Assembly (NCBI RefSeq): GCF_009697225.1
Contig: NZ_WIND01000013.1
Span: 57,853-121,852, forward strand
DNA length: 64,000 nt
Reading direction: 5' to 3'
DNA from: Halovulum marinum
Lineage (GTDB): Bacteria; Pseudomonadota; Alphaproteobacteria; Rhodobacterales; Rhodobacteraceae
Made by a program: the position numbers and the translations under genes. Within the stretch, counting starts at the first letter, position 1. Each line of letters opens with the position of its first letter. The notes under the pieces were generated by a model that was not told the DNA's origin, ran no database searches, and saw nothing but the letters and a program-made list of their open reading frames with translations. Shown piece by piece: positions 49,462 to 58,654 of this stretch.

Positions 49462-49877
49462 CGGCAGTTGATTCAGACTTTCAGGTCTCGGAGATCGTTG
49501 GCCGTGCTCCTTACCACAGATTGCTCGGGCTTGATTTCGTCTCGCAGGATGCCGATGCTGGAGAGGTTCGACTGGGCTTGGATCTTTGCCCGGAGCTGAT
49601 GCGGACCAATGACGGGGACGGAATGCATGGCGGGGCGATCGCGTCGCTGATCGATGTCGCAGCCTACTACGCGGTCCGGCTTGCTGCCGGGCGGGGTGGA
49701 GCGACTGTTGCGCTTTCAGTCGATTATTTGCGGCCCCTGACCGGCAAGAGGGCAGAGGCAGCTGCCCGCGCTGTCCGGGTGGGGCGCACACAGGCGCTTG
49801 CGGATATCGAAGTGTTCGGCGACGGCAGGCTGGTTGCCGTCGGTCGCGCGCGCTTTGCTCTTTCGGAGAAATCATGA
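49458..49877 (+). CDS. PaaI-family hotdog thioesterase
   Basis: 139 residues. Hotdog-fold signature NDGDGMHGGAIASLIDVAAY, then VALSVDYLRPLTGKRAEAAA and a last strand RLVAVGRARFAL. Likely hydrolyses an acyl-CoA made by the ligase two genes downstream, or proof-reads it. It overlaps the next gene by four bases. Confidence 0.85.
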   Translation: MTAVDSDFQVSEIVGRAPYHRLLGLDFVSQDADAGEVRLGLDLCPELMRTNDGDGMHGGAIASLIDVAAYYAVRLAAGRGGATVALSVDYLRPLTGKRAEAAARAVRVGRTQALADIEVFGDGRLVAVGRARFALSEKS

Positions 49878-50887
49878 TGCGCGCAGTCGTCTTCGATCAT
49901 CACGGACCAATTGAAAACCTCGTGATGCGTGATCTGCCGATACCTGAGATCGGACCCGATCAATGCCTCATCAAGGTGCGGGCCGTGTCGCTCAACGGGT
50001 TCGATCCCATGGTCCTGAGGGGTATCCCTGGTCTCAAGACACCGCTTCCGATGATCCCGGGCGCCGACATCATGGGGGTTATCGAGAAGATCGGCGCAGA
50101 CGTACCCGAAGAACGTTTCTCGATCGGGCAGCGCGTCGGCATCGACCCATCGACCGAGACAGGCATGATGGGTGAGACCCGGCGCGGGGGCATGTGCGAA
50201 TACCTTGCCGTCGAGGAGCGATTTCTCGTCCCTATCCCAGATGGTGTCACGGATCATCAGGCAGCGTGCCTCCCGACGGCCTACGCGACGGCGCATCGCA
50301 TGCTCTTCACACGCGGCCAGCTCCAGGCCGGGGAGAAGGTGCTCATCCTCGGCGCGTCCGGCGGCGTTGGCACATCCTGCATTCAACTCGCAGTATCGGC
50401 CGGCGCCGAAGTCGTGGCCGTCAGCTCGTCGGCCGCGAAACTGGCCGCCCTGAAAGACCTCGGTGCCCAACATGTCATCGATGGCAGCCAGGAGGACTTC
50501 GTCGATGCCGTCTGGCGCATCTATGGAAAACCGCGCACGCGCGGCGGGGAGGGCGGCGTCGATGTCTGCGTGAATTATTCCGGCGGCGACAGCTGGGCGA
50601 AGAGTTTCCGGACCGTGTGCAAGGGCGGGCGAATCCTAACCTGCGGTGCAACGGGCGGATACGATCCGAAGACCGACATCCGCTACATCTGGTCGTTCGA
50701 GCACAAAATCCTTGGTTGCAACGGATGGGAACGGGTAGACCATCTCCAGATTCTCCAAATGATCGCCGATGGCCGCTTCTCTCCTGTAATCGACAGGGTG
50801 GTCGACATGGGCGATATTCAGGAAGCCATGCGCGACCTGGCCGAACGCCGGGTCACCGGGAAAGTCGTTCTCGAGGTCGGGCCATGA
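49874..50887 (+). CDS. medium-chain reductase, quinone oxidoreductase-like
   Basis: 337 residues. MDR fold: PGADIMGVIEKIGADVPEER, NADPH loop LILGASGGVGTSCIQLA and VVAVSSSAAKLAALKDLGAQ. The catalytic zinc Cys of alcohol dehydrogenases is absent (SLNGFDPMVL), so an NADPH-dependent enoyl or enone reductase is more likely. Overlaps both neighbours by four bases. Confidence 0.85.
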   Translation: MMRAVVFDHHGPIENLVMRDLPIPEIGPDQCLIKVRAVSLNGFDPMVLRGIPGLKTPLPMIPGADIMGVIEKIGADVPEERFSIGQRVGIDPSTETGMMGETRRGGMCEYLAVEERFLVPIPDGVTDHQAACLPTAYATAHRMLFTRGQLQAGEKVLILGASGGVGTSCIQLAVSAGAEVVAVSSSAAKLAALKDLGAQHVIDGSQEDFVDAVWRIYGKPRTRGGEGGVDVCVNYSGGDSWAKSFRTVCKGGRILTCGATGGYDPKTDIRYIWSFEHKILGCNGWERVDHLQILQMIADGRFSPVIDRVVDMGDIQEAMRDLAERRVTGKVVLEVGP

Positions 50888-52377
50888 TGCGCTCGAGAAA
50901 CCTTGGGGCCTGCTTTTGCCGTGAAACCGCCGGGGAAAAGATCGCGCTGATCGAGCCTGGCCCGCCGGTCAGGCAAACGACCTACGCCGAGCTGCAGACG
51001 GAGGCCGATGCCGTTGCGCGGGGGCTGGTCGCACACGGCCTGACTCGGGGCGACCGGGTCGGTCTCATGGCAATGAACAGCCGAGAGTATCTCGCGGCCT
51101 ATTTCGGCGTGATGCGCGCCGGGATGGTCGCAGTTCCGTTCAGCTACAAGCTTGCGCCGCCGGTCATCGAGCACATCTGCAGGGACGCCGAGTTGAAGCT
51201 GCTCTTTATTGACGAGGGGCAAGAGCCGAAGGCACCGGGCTTCGTGGAAACAATACGCCTGGATGCTCCGGCATTCGAGGATCTGAAGGATCCGGGGCCG
51301 TTCGCCGTGGTCGAGCCGGACCCTGGCGAGGTTGGCATGATCCTCTACACGTCCGGCTCGACAGGGGTCCCCAAGGGCGTCCTGTTGAGCCACGACTCCC
51401 AGCGGTGGTCGTTGGAGCGAGGGTCGAAGGCCGCCGGCGATCGCTGCGATGCAATCTACATCGTCGCGGCGCCCATGTTCCATATGAACGCCACGATCTC
51501 GACGAAGGGCGCGTTCTGGAACGGCGCAACGGTCGTGATGCTGCCGGCGTTCGATGCCCGGGCCTACGCCGCTGCCATCCCCCAGTTTGGCGTAACGACA
51601 TTGACGTCGGTCCCGACGATGCTGGCGCTCGTCGCGAGAGAAGGTGACGCACTCGGCGGTCTCGATTTTTCCTCCGTGCGGGATGTGACGATGGGATCGG
51701 CCCCTTTGACGCAAGCGCTTATCGACAAGGTGCAAGCGCTCTTCCCGGGCGCGAAGATCAGCAACTCTTACGGAACTACGGAAGGCGGGCCGTCTCCGTT
51801 CGGGCCGCATCCGGACGGAGTTCCGCGTCCGGCGCTCTCCCTGGGCTATCCCCATCCGGGAACGGGCGCGGAACTCCTCGAAGGCAGCGGGCCAGACGAG
51901 GGCGTACTCTATCTCAAGAACCCGATGCAGATGAATGGCTACAACAACCTGCCAGAAAAGACGGTCGAGGTGGTCCGCGACGGTTGGTACCGGACTGGCG
52001 ACATCATGCGCCGAGACGAGAACGGGTTCTTCTACTTCATCGGCCGCGCCGATGACATGTTCAACGTGGGCGGCGAGAATGTCTGGCCAGGAGAGGTCGA
52101 GAAGCTGCTGGAGACGATGCCAGGCGTGCACCAGGCCTGCGTTGTTCCGGCACCGCATGAAACCAAGGGCATGGCGCCTTTTGCTTTCGTCGTTCCGTCG
52201 CCCAGAGCAGAGTTGACGGAAGATGCGGTCAAGCAGTTTGCATTGTCGAACGCGCCGGCACATGCGCACCCGCGCCACGTCGAATTTCTCGATGCCATTC
52301 CGCTCGCGGGAACGAACAAGCCGGATCGGAACGCCTTGACGGCACGCGCTGCGGAGTTGGTGAGGGGTGCGATGTGA
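50884..52377 (+). CDS. AMP-forming acyl-CoA synthetase
   Basis: 497 residues. ANL-superfamily motifs: ILYTSGSTGVPKGVLLSHDS, SNSYGTTEGGPSPFG, DGWYRTGDIMRRDENGFFYF, FNVGGENVWPGEVEKLLE and the last catalytic Lys in GTNKPDRNAL. It activates a carboxylic acid to its CoA ester. ATG at 50884 overlaps the reductase stop; an open frame far upstream is a shadow of the reductase gene. Confidence 0.92.
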   Translation: MMRSRNLGACFCRETAGEKIALIEPGPPVRQTTYAELQTEADAVARGLVAHGLTRGDRVGLMAMNSREYLAAYFGVMRAGMVAVPFSYKLAPPVIEHICRDAELKLLFIDEGQEPKAPGFVETIRLDAPAFEDLKDPGPFAVVEPDPGEVGMILYTSGSTGVPKGVLLSHDSQRWSLERGSKAAGDRCDAIYIVAAPMFHMNATISTKGAFWNGATVVMLPAFDARAYAAAIPQFGVTTLTSVPTMLALVAREGDALGGLDFSSVRDVTMGSAPLTQALIDKVQALFPGAKISNSYGTTEGGPSPFGPHPDGVPRPALSLGYPHPGTGAELLEGSGPDEGVLYLKNPMQMNGYNNLPEKTVEVVRDGWYRTGDIMRRDENGFFYFIGRADDMFNVGGENVWPGEVEKLLETMPGVHQACVVPAPHETKGMAPFAFVVPSPRAELTEDAVKQFALSNAPAHAHPRHVEFLDAIPLAGTNKPDRNALTARAAELVRGAM

Positions 52378-53345
52378 GCAATGCAACCGGCAACCAGGCG
52401 GCGCTGCCGCATCGGGGTTCGACCCGCCTTGAAGGCGAACCCGGCGCTGTCGCTGCGGCCGACTTGTTGAGGTTTGCCGAGTCGCTTGTGAGGGAGGCGG
52501 CCAGCCCGAGCCAGGTGACCGGAGCAACACTTCACGTACTCGGGCCCGGAGCATCCACCAGCGTGACGGGCGATGCCCACTGCATTTGGCTTTCAGACCC
52601 ATCGGTATGGCGCGTGTCCGTCGCGGACGCTGGCGGAACCCCCATGGCGGAGGTGACCCTTACGGTCACCGCGAAAGAGAAGGCGGTGCCAGCGCCGCCG
52701 GACAAGCCTCGGAAAAGCGCCGCATCCGACGATCGCCGGACCCGGATAGCAACGGCCGCACGAGATGTGTTCGCGGAAAAGGGGTACGCGTCTGCCACGA
52801 TGCGCGAGATCGCGGCCGCGGCGGATATGCACGTTCCGACTATGTACCAGTATTTCCGATCCAAGGAAGAGATTCTGGAACTGGTTTACTCGTGGACGAT
52901 CAACCAGGCCGTGGACCTGATGCAGGATGCTCTGGAGGGCACCGCGCCCGTAGAGCAGCGGATTGACCAGATCATCCGCCGTCTGCACGACGTCAACCTC
53001 AAGCTGCGGCGCGGGACGCTTGTCATGAACCGCGAAACCCGCTCGTTGTCCCGCACTGCGCGGGACCGGGTCCTCGGACATTACGCGGGCATGGTTGAAA
53101 AGCTGGGCGACGTGATCGCCGAAGGTCAGGCAGAGGGCATTTTCCGCGAGATGGACCCGCAACTCGCAGCGGTCTTCGTCGATGCCCTTGCCGATGTCTG
53201 GGTTTTGCGACCGTTCGCGGTGCGGGACAAGGATTCAGAAGACTATGCCGCCGAGCTGGTGGCGTTCGTTCGCAATGCCCTCATGGGCAATGCCGATATG
53301 ACCCCGGAGACACCGGGGCAAACCGTCACCAACAGGAGAAACTGA
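52374..53345 (+). CDS. TetR-family regulator with ~110-residue N-terminal extension
   Basis: 323 residues, much longer than the usual ~200. The HTH (RIATAARDVFAEKGYASATM, REIAAAADMHVPTMYQYFRS) begins near residue 122. Residues 25-105 form a compact beta-rich part (LHVLGPGASTSVTG, WRVSVADAGGTPMAEVTLTV) of unknown family, then a proline-rich linker. The extension may be a second sensor. The likely operator is the palindrome at 48789. GTG start overlapping the ligase stop. Confidence 0.85.
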   Translation: MSNATGNQAALPHRGSTRLEGEPGAVAAADLLRFAESLVREAASPSQVTGATLHVLGPGASTSVTGDAHCIWLSDPSVWRVSVADAGGTPMAEVTLTVTAKEKAVPAPPDKPRKSAASDDRRTRIATAARDVFAEKGYASATMREIAAAADMHVPTMYQYFRSKEEILELVYSWTINQAVDLMQDALEGTAPVEQRIDQIIRRLHDVNLKLRRGTLVMNRETRSLSRTARDRVLGHYAGMVEKLGDVIAEGQAEGIFREMDPQLAAVFVDALADVWVLRPFAVRDKDSEDYAAELVAFVRNALMGNADMTPETPGQTVTNRRN

Positions 53346-53346
53346 C

Positions 53347-54891
53347 ATGCATATACGCAGATTGACTGGAACTGCTGCGCTCGCAACCCTTCTCGCCAGC
53401 AGCGCGGCATTTTCCGCGGATCTTCGAACGACCATCCCGGCCGACCCGGCGATGGTAGATCCCATTACCTACTCCGAACTGGTCGCGGGCGACGTGATGG
53501 GAAACATCTACGAGTCGCTTACGGGCCTCGACGCCGAGGGCAACGTCGTTCCGATGCTGGCTGAAAGCTGGGAGCCGCTCGAAGGAAACCTCGGGTTCCG
53601 GTTCAACCTGCGCCAAGGCGTGAAATTCCATTCCGGTCGCGAGTTCGGCGCGAAGGACGTCAAATACACATTCGAGCAGTTGCTGACGCCCGGCATGAAA
53701 GGCGGGCTCGGCGCACGGTATCTCGACGTGATCGTGGGGGCCGAAGCGGTGAAGGACGGCTCTGCGGCGGAACTCGAGGGCATCACGATCGTCGATGATC
53801 ACACCATCGAGATCGCCTTCACAAAACCCGACGTGCTGTTCCCTGTCTACCCCATCTACATCATGGACGCCGGGATCGTCGACGAACACGGACCCGACTG
53901 GGCATCGAAGGTGAGCGCGGGCACGGGACCTTTCACGTTCGCGTCCTGGAACCTTGGCCAAAGCGTCGAACTTGATGCTTTCGCCGACTATTGGGGAGGT
54001 GCGCCGGCCATCGATGGCGTCGACTTCCTTGTCGTCCCCGACGCCAATACGGCAATGTCGATGTACGAAGCAGGAGAAATCGACCTTCTCTATGCGCCTC
54101 CGACGCTGAACCGCCGGATCCTCACCGACGAAGCCCTTGCAGACGAGACGCTGCGCGTGCCGGCAGCCCAGATCCGCTATCTCGGCATGAACGAGAATGT
54201 CTACGAGCCGTTCAAGGACATCAACGTGCGCATGGCCGTGTGCATGTCCATCGACAAGGAGGCGATGATCGAAGGCCTCTTCTCGGGTGCCGCCCTGCCG
54301 CTCAACGGCCAAGTGACCGAGGGCGTCGCCGGCTACAATCCGGTTCTCGAGCCGATCCCCTACGATCCCGAGGCAGCGAAAGCCCTGCTGGCCGAAGCCG
54401 GCTATCCGGACGGCGAAGGCCTGCCGCCGGTGAAGCTCTCCACCACGGAGCCCAACAAGAACGAGCATATCTACTATGCCTCGCAGTTCCAGGAAGTGCT
54501 CAACATGCCGGTCGAGGTCGAGATCGTCGAGCGTGCGACGCACATCAAGGCGATGAACGGTGGCGAGGTTCCTTTCTTCGCCTGGGGCTGGTCGGCAGGC
54601 TACCCTGATGCGCTCTACTTCCTCAGCCAGGTCTGGTATGGGCCGAGTCCTTACAACCGCTCGCGCTGGCAGGACGACGAGTTCGACGCGTTGATCGAAC
54701 AGGCGTTCGAGACGGTCGACAACGCGGAACGCTACAAGCTCTACAACGCGGCCGAGAAGATCCTGATCGACGACTACGGCACCTGCCCGCTGACGGTGCG
54801 AATGCAGGTGGCCTTGGTCAAGCCGGGGGTCGAGGGGGTCAGCCTGTCGCCGTTCCGCTTCCTGCCATTCGGCGATGTGACCATCCAGTGA
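53347..54891 (+). CDS. ABC transporter substrate-binding protein, Dpp/Opp type
   Basis: 514 residues with a signal peptide (RLTGTAALATLLASSAAFSA). SBP_bac_5 features: YESLTGLDAEGNVVPMLAES, FNLRQGVKFHSGREFGAKDV and VSAGTGPFTFASWN-like strands, ending with a typical IDDYGTCPLTVRMQ segment. Binds peptides, nickel complexes or other amides in the periplasm. One base after the TetR stop. Confidence 0.9.
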   Translation: MHIRRLTGTAALATLLASSAAFSADLRTTIPADPAMVDPITYSELVAGDVMGNIYESLTGLDAEGNVVPMLAESWEPLEGNLGFRFNLRQGVKFHSGREFGAKDVKYTFEQLLTPGMKGGLGARYLDVIVGAEAVKDGSAAELEGITIVDDHTIEIAFTKPDVLFPVYPIYIMDAGIVDEHGPDWASKVSAGTGPFTFASWNLGQSVELDAFADYWGGAPAIDGVDFLVVPDANTAMSMYEAGEIDLLYAPPTLNRRILTDEALADETLRVPAAQIRYLGMNENVYEPFKDINVRMAVCMSIDKEAMIEGLFSGAALPLNGQVTEGVAGYNPVLEPIPYDPEAAKALLAEAGYPDGEGLPPVKLSTTEPNKNEHIYYASQFQEVLNMPVEVEIVERATHIKAMNGGEVPFFAWGWSAGYPDALYFLSQVWYGPSPYNRSRWQDDEFDALIEQAFETVDNAERYKLYNAAEKILIDDYGTCPLTVRMQVALVKPGVEGVSLSPFRFLPFGDVTIQ

Positions 54892-54910
54892 CTCGGGGCG
54901 GGGCGCGGTA

Positions 54911-55849
54911 ATGCCAGGCTATATAGCACGACGGATCGGCGGACTTCTGTTCATCTGGTTCGTCGCGGTACTGATCTCATTTGCCGCGCTCCAGTTTGTG
55001 CCAGGTGACCCGATCCTGGTCCTGCTTTCGGATCAGTCAGGCGATGCCGCGCTCGAAGCGCGGCTGCGCGCAGACTACGGCCTGGATCGGTCATTGCCGC
55101 TCCAGTTCATCGACTACATCGGCTCGATCGCCGACGGTAGCTTCGGTCTTTCCTACCGCTTCGCTGGTCGTGAAGTGATCGAGATCATCGAGGGGGGGAT
55201 GTGGATCACTCCCCTCCTCGCCATAACCGCGTTGGTCATCGCGGTTCCGCTCGGGGTGTTCCTCGGGATCGCAGCCGCGACGCGCGCAGGCCAGTTGGCC
55301 GATACAGCGATCATCCTGCTCCTCGTGTGCGGCATCTCCATTCCGAACTTCGCCTTGGCGACGACGCTGGTCTGGCTGCTTTCCATCAAGGCCGGGCTTC
55401 TGCCGGTCGCTGGTTGGGGAAGTTTTTCGCAGATGATCCTTCCGGTCGTGGTTCTCACCGTGCCGCCGGTCGCCTACATCGCGCGCCTGACAAGAAGCTA
55501 CATGCTGGAAGTGTTCGAGAAGGACTACATTCGCACCGCACGCGCCAAGGGTGTGCGAGACCGGCTGGTTGTCTGGCGCCACGCGCTGCGGAACACGCTG
55601 GTGCCACTCCTGACCTCGATCGGGATCATATTCGGCGGTCTTCTCTCCGGCAGTTTCGTGGTCGAGACGATCTTCAACATTCCCGGGCTCGGGCGGATCG
55701 CCATCGAGTCGATATTCGCCCGGGACTACCCGGTCACCATGAGCGTCGTGCTCCTGTTCACGGTGTTCTATTCACTGATCAACCTGGCCGTGGATCTGAG
55801 TTATGCGCTGATCGATCCCCGAATCCGACTGCAGGGGCAATCCGCATGA
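54911..55849 (+). CDS. ABC transporter permease, DppB type
   Basis: 312 residues, six membrane helices, with the opening IARRIGGLLFIWFVAVLISF and the cytoplasmic EAA loop RTARAKGVRDRLVVWRHALR. ATPDPIL-like QFVPGDPILVLL precedes the periplasmic part. Pairs with the DppC-type permease, which overlaps it by four bases. Confidence 0.9.
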   Translation: MPGYIARRIGGLLFIWFVAVLISFAALQFVPGDPILVLLSDQSGDAALEARLRADYGLDRSLPLQFIDYIGSIADGSFGLSYRFAGREVIEIIEGGMWITPLLAITALVIAVPLGVFLGIAAATRAGQLADTAIILLLVCGISIPNFALATTLVWLLSIKAGLLPVAGWGSFSQMILPVVVLTVPPVAYIARLTRSYMLEVFEKDYIRTARAKGVRDRLVVWRHALRNTLVPLLTSIGIIFGGLLSGSFVVETIFNIPGLGRIAIESIFARDYPVTMSVVLLFTVFYSLINLAVDLSYALIDPRIRLQGQSA

Positions 55850-56697
55850 CCACGGCAGCAATTTCCCGCTCTGACTTCTGGCTCAGGTTCTCGCACAGCA
55901 AGAACGCCGTTATCGGAGCTATCATTGTCACCATCGTCACCTTGGCGGCCATCTTCGCGCCGGTTCTCGCGCCTCAGGATCCCGGCAAGGTTTCCATCCT
56001 GTTCACCTGGGAGCCGCCGGGGGACAGGTACACGCTCGGAGCCGATGCCCTGGGTCGCGATGTCTTGTCGAGATTGGTCTGGGGCGCACGCGTCTCTCTG
56101 CTCGTTGCCTTCTCGGTGCTTTCGATCACTCTCGTGATCGGGGTCACCCTGGGAATGATCGCGGCCTGGTCGCGTGGATGGCCCGACAGCTTGATCATGA
56201 GGACGGTCGACGTCGTGTTCGCCTTCCCCGAGGTCATCATCGCCCTGCTGATCGCAGCGGTTCTTGGACCGGGCACCCTCACCGTGATCGTAGCGCTTTC
56301 GATGGTGTGGTGGCCCGGGATCGCGCGAATGACACGGTCACTCGTTCTCTCCTTGCGCGAGGAACTCTTCGTCGAGGCAGCCGTGGCCTGCGGGACGCCG
56401 CCGTGGAAGATCATGTGGAAGCACTTCCTGCCCAACATCATTTCGCCGCTGATCGTGCGGGCATCGATCGGCGTCGGCTTCATCATCATGGCGGAGGCAA
56501 CGCTCTCGTTTCTCGGGATCGGCGTTCAGGAGCCGATGCCGACCTGGGGCGGGATGATCCGGGATGGCCTCCCGGAGTTGAGATCCGACCCGCATCTTGC
56601 CCTCGCCGCGTCGGCCTCGCTCGGGATCACGATGATCGGTTTCAACCTGCTGGGCGATGGTCTGCGGGACGTGCTTGATCCGAAGGGAGCGCGCTGA
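55846..56697 (+). CDS. ABC transporter permease, DppC type
   Basis: 283 residues. Opening HSKNAVIGAIIVTIVTLAAI, the DppC signature TLGADALGRDVLSRLVWGAR, and EAA loop EAAVACGTPPWKIMWKHFLP. Six membrane helices. ATGA overlap with dppB-like gene; one-base overlap with the ATPase gene. Confidence 0.9.
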   Translation: MTTAAISRSDFWLRFSHSKNAVIGAIIVTIVTLAAIFAPVLAPQDPGKVSILFTWEPPGDRYTLGADALGRDVLSRLVWGARVSLLVAFSVLSITLVIGVTLGMIAAWSRGWPDSLIMRTVDVVFAFPEVIIALLIAAVLGPGTLTVIVALSMVWWPGIARMTRSLVLSLREELFVEAAVACGTPPWKIMWKHFLPNIISPLIVRASIGVGFIIMAEATLSFLGIGVQEPMPTWGGMIRDGLPELRSDPHLALAASASLGITMIGFNLLGDGLRDVLDPKGAR

Positions 56698-57692
56698 TGG
56701 CACTTCTTGAAGTCGATGGGATGAGCGTCACCTTCAAGGGTCTCCGCGGGTCGATCGAGGTTCTTCGGGACGTCTCGTTTGTCGTCGAGCCGGGAGAAGT
56801 CGTCGCGCTGGTCGGTGAAAGCGGGTCTGGAAAATCTGTGACCTCGCTCGCGATCATGGGGCTGCTGGGCAAGGCGGGGGCGCTCTCCTCTGGTGTGATC
56901 AGGTTCGAGGACACGGACCTCGCGAGTCTGCCGCCAGCGACGCGGCGGGACATCCGCGGACGCGATCTGGCGATGATCTTCCAAGAGCCCGGAACCTGCC
57001 TCAACCCTGTCTATCGCGTCGGTTTCCAGATCGCCGAAGCACTTGTGGAGCACGGCTTGTGCGATGGTGCTGAAGCGGAGAGACGCGCCATCTCATTGAT
57101 GGAGCGGGTCGGCATTCCCGCGGCTTCCGAGCGCTTCCGCGATTATCCTCACCAGTTCTCCGGCGGCATGAAGCAGCGCATCATGATCGCGATGGCATTG
57201 GCCTGCAATCCACGCCTTCTGATCGCGGACGAACCCACGACCGCGCTCGACGTGACGATCCAGGCTCAGATCCTCAACCTGATCCTCGATCTGCAGCGCG
57301 AACGCAGCATGGCCACCTTGCTGATCACCCACGACATGGGGGTCGTGGCCCAGATGGCTGATCGGGTGGTGGTCATGTATGCCGGCGAGGTGGTCGAGAC
57401 CGCCACGGCCCAGCAACTTTTCACGGCACCGGCCCATCCGTATACGCGGCTACTACTCCGCTCCATTCCCACCGCGCGTGTGAAACAGGACGCGTTGCCC
57501 CTGATTGACGGAACGACGCCGCCCGCAACGGATTTTCCGCAGGGCTGCCGGTTCCATCCCAGGTGTCCGCTGGCGACACGGGAGTGTGCCGAAACCAAAC
57601 CGGACCTGACGAGCGTCGCGACCTGCCAGGCGGCGCGCTGCCTGCGTCTTGATCTTCCGGCCGAGGCACTCGAAGAGGCGATGGCGATATGA
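56697..57692 (+). CDS. ABC transporter ATPase, DppD type
   Basis: 331 residues. Walker A GESGSGKS, signature [17 protein letters not shown], Walker [13 protein letters not shown], and the oligopeptide-family C-terminal Cys region [17 protein letters not shown]. Powers the permease pair together with the next gene, which overlaps by four bases. Confidence 0.93.
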   Translation: MALLEVDGMSVTFKGLRGSIEVLRDVSFVVEPGEVVALVGESGSGKSVTSLAIMGLLGKAGALSSGVIRFEDTDLASLPPATRRDIRGRDLAMIFQEPGTCLNPVYRVGFQIAEALVEHGLCDGAEAERRAISLMERVGIPAASERFRDYPHQFSGGMKQRIMIAMALACNPRLLIADEPTTALDVTIQAQILNLILDLQRERSMATLLITHDMGVVAQMADRVVVMYAGEVVETATAQQLFTAPAHPYTRLLLRSIPTARVKQDALPLIDGTTPPATDFPQGCRFHPRCPLATRECAETKPDLTSVATCQAARCLRLDLPAEALEEAMAI

Positions 57693-58654
57693 CGGCATTG
57701 TTGCAGCTTTCCGGTGTCTCGAAGACCTTTCGTGTCGGGGCGGCTGGACGTCAAACAGACCTGCGCGCCGTGCGCGACGTGAGCCTCGACGTCCATCCCG
57801 GCGAGACCCTTGCGGTCGTCGGAGAATCCGGTTGCGGCAAGACCACGCTTGGCCGTGTGATGCTTCGGCTCACGCCGCCGAGCGCGGGAACGCTGCGATT
57901 TGACGGCGTGGATATCACCAACATCGATGCCAAGGCGCGCCGGGAATTGGCGCGCGACATGCAGATCGTGTTCCAGGATCCGTATTCGGCGCTGAATCCG
58001 AGGATGAAGGTCGCGGACATCATCGCCGAGCCTTTGGTCAATCTCGGAATGTCGCGCGCTCAGGTCAGGGAGCGCGTCGCGCGCGTGATGGAAACGGTAA
58101 GGCTGCCGATCGCGTTCGCCGACCGGTATCCCCACGCATTTTCTGGCGGTCAGAGACAGCGGATCGGCATCGCGCGGGCGCTCGCCGTCGAACCCAGGCT
58201 CATCGTGTGCGACGAAGCGGTTTCGGCCCTGGATGTCTCGGTCCAGGCGCAGATCCTGACGCTCCTGAAGCAGATCCGGGCGGACACCGGCGTCGCGCTC
58301 GTTTTCATCTCGCACAATCTCGGGGTGGTGCGCTTTCTCGCTCACCGGGTAGCGGTGATGTACCTCGGGTCGGTCGTCGAGGTGGCAGACTCCGAGGCCT
58401 TGTTCACTGCGCCGCGGCATCCGTACACTGCCGCTCTTCTTGACGCCATTCCCGAGCCCGACTTGTCGATGCGCGGCAAGCGCCGCGTGATCGAGGGGGA
58501 TATCCCCAGCCCTCTCGATCCACCGCCCGGATGCGCCTTTCATCGCCGTTGCCCGCTTGCCGGAGATATCTGCCGCAAGGAACCACCCCCGCTCGAGGCG
58601 AAGGCTGCCGGGCATGAAGCCGCATGTCACTTTGCAGAAACGGAATTGCCATGA
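57689..58654 (+). CDS. ABC transporter ATPase, DppF type
   Basis: 321 residues. Walker A GESGCGKTTLGRVML, Q-loop MQIVFQDPYSALNPRM, signature AFSGGQRQRIGIARALA, Walker B LIVCDEAVSALDVS, and the C-terminal GCAFHRRCPLAGDIC. Overlaps the hydrolase gene by four bases. Confidence 0.93.
   Translation: MTALLQLSGVSKTFRVGAAGRQTDLRAVRDVSLDVHPGETLAVVGESGCGKTTLGRVMLRLTPPSAGTLRFDGVDITNIDAKARRELARDMQIVFQDPYSALNPRMKVADIIAEPLVNLGMSRAQVRERVARVMETVRLPIAFADRYPHAFSGGQRQRIGIARALAVEPRLIVCDEAVSALDVSVQAQILTLLKQIRADTGVALVFISHNLGVVRFLAHRVAVMYLGSVVEVADSEALFTAPRHPYTAALLDAIPEPDLSMRGKRRVIEGDIPSPLDPPPGCAFHRRCPLAGDICRKEPPPLEAKAAGHEAACHFAETELP

Noticed and set aside
50194..52377. 727-codon acyl-CoA ligase
   Set aside because: The first 230 codons are the reductase gene in another frame; ATG at 50884 with ATGA overlap gives the normal 497-residue ligase.
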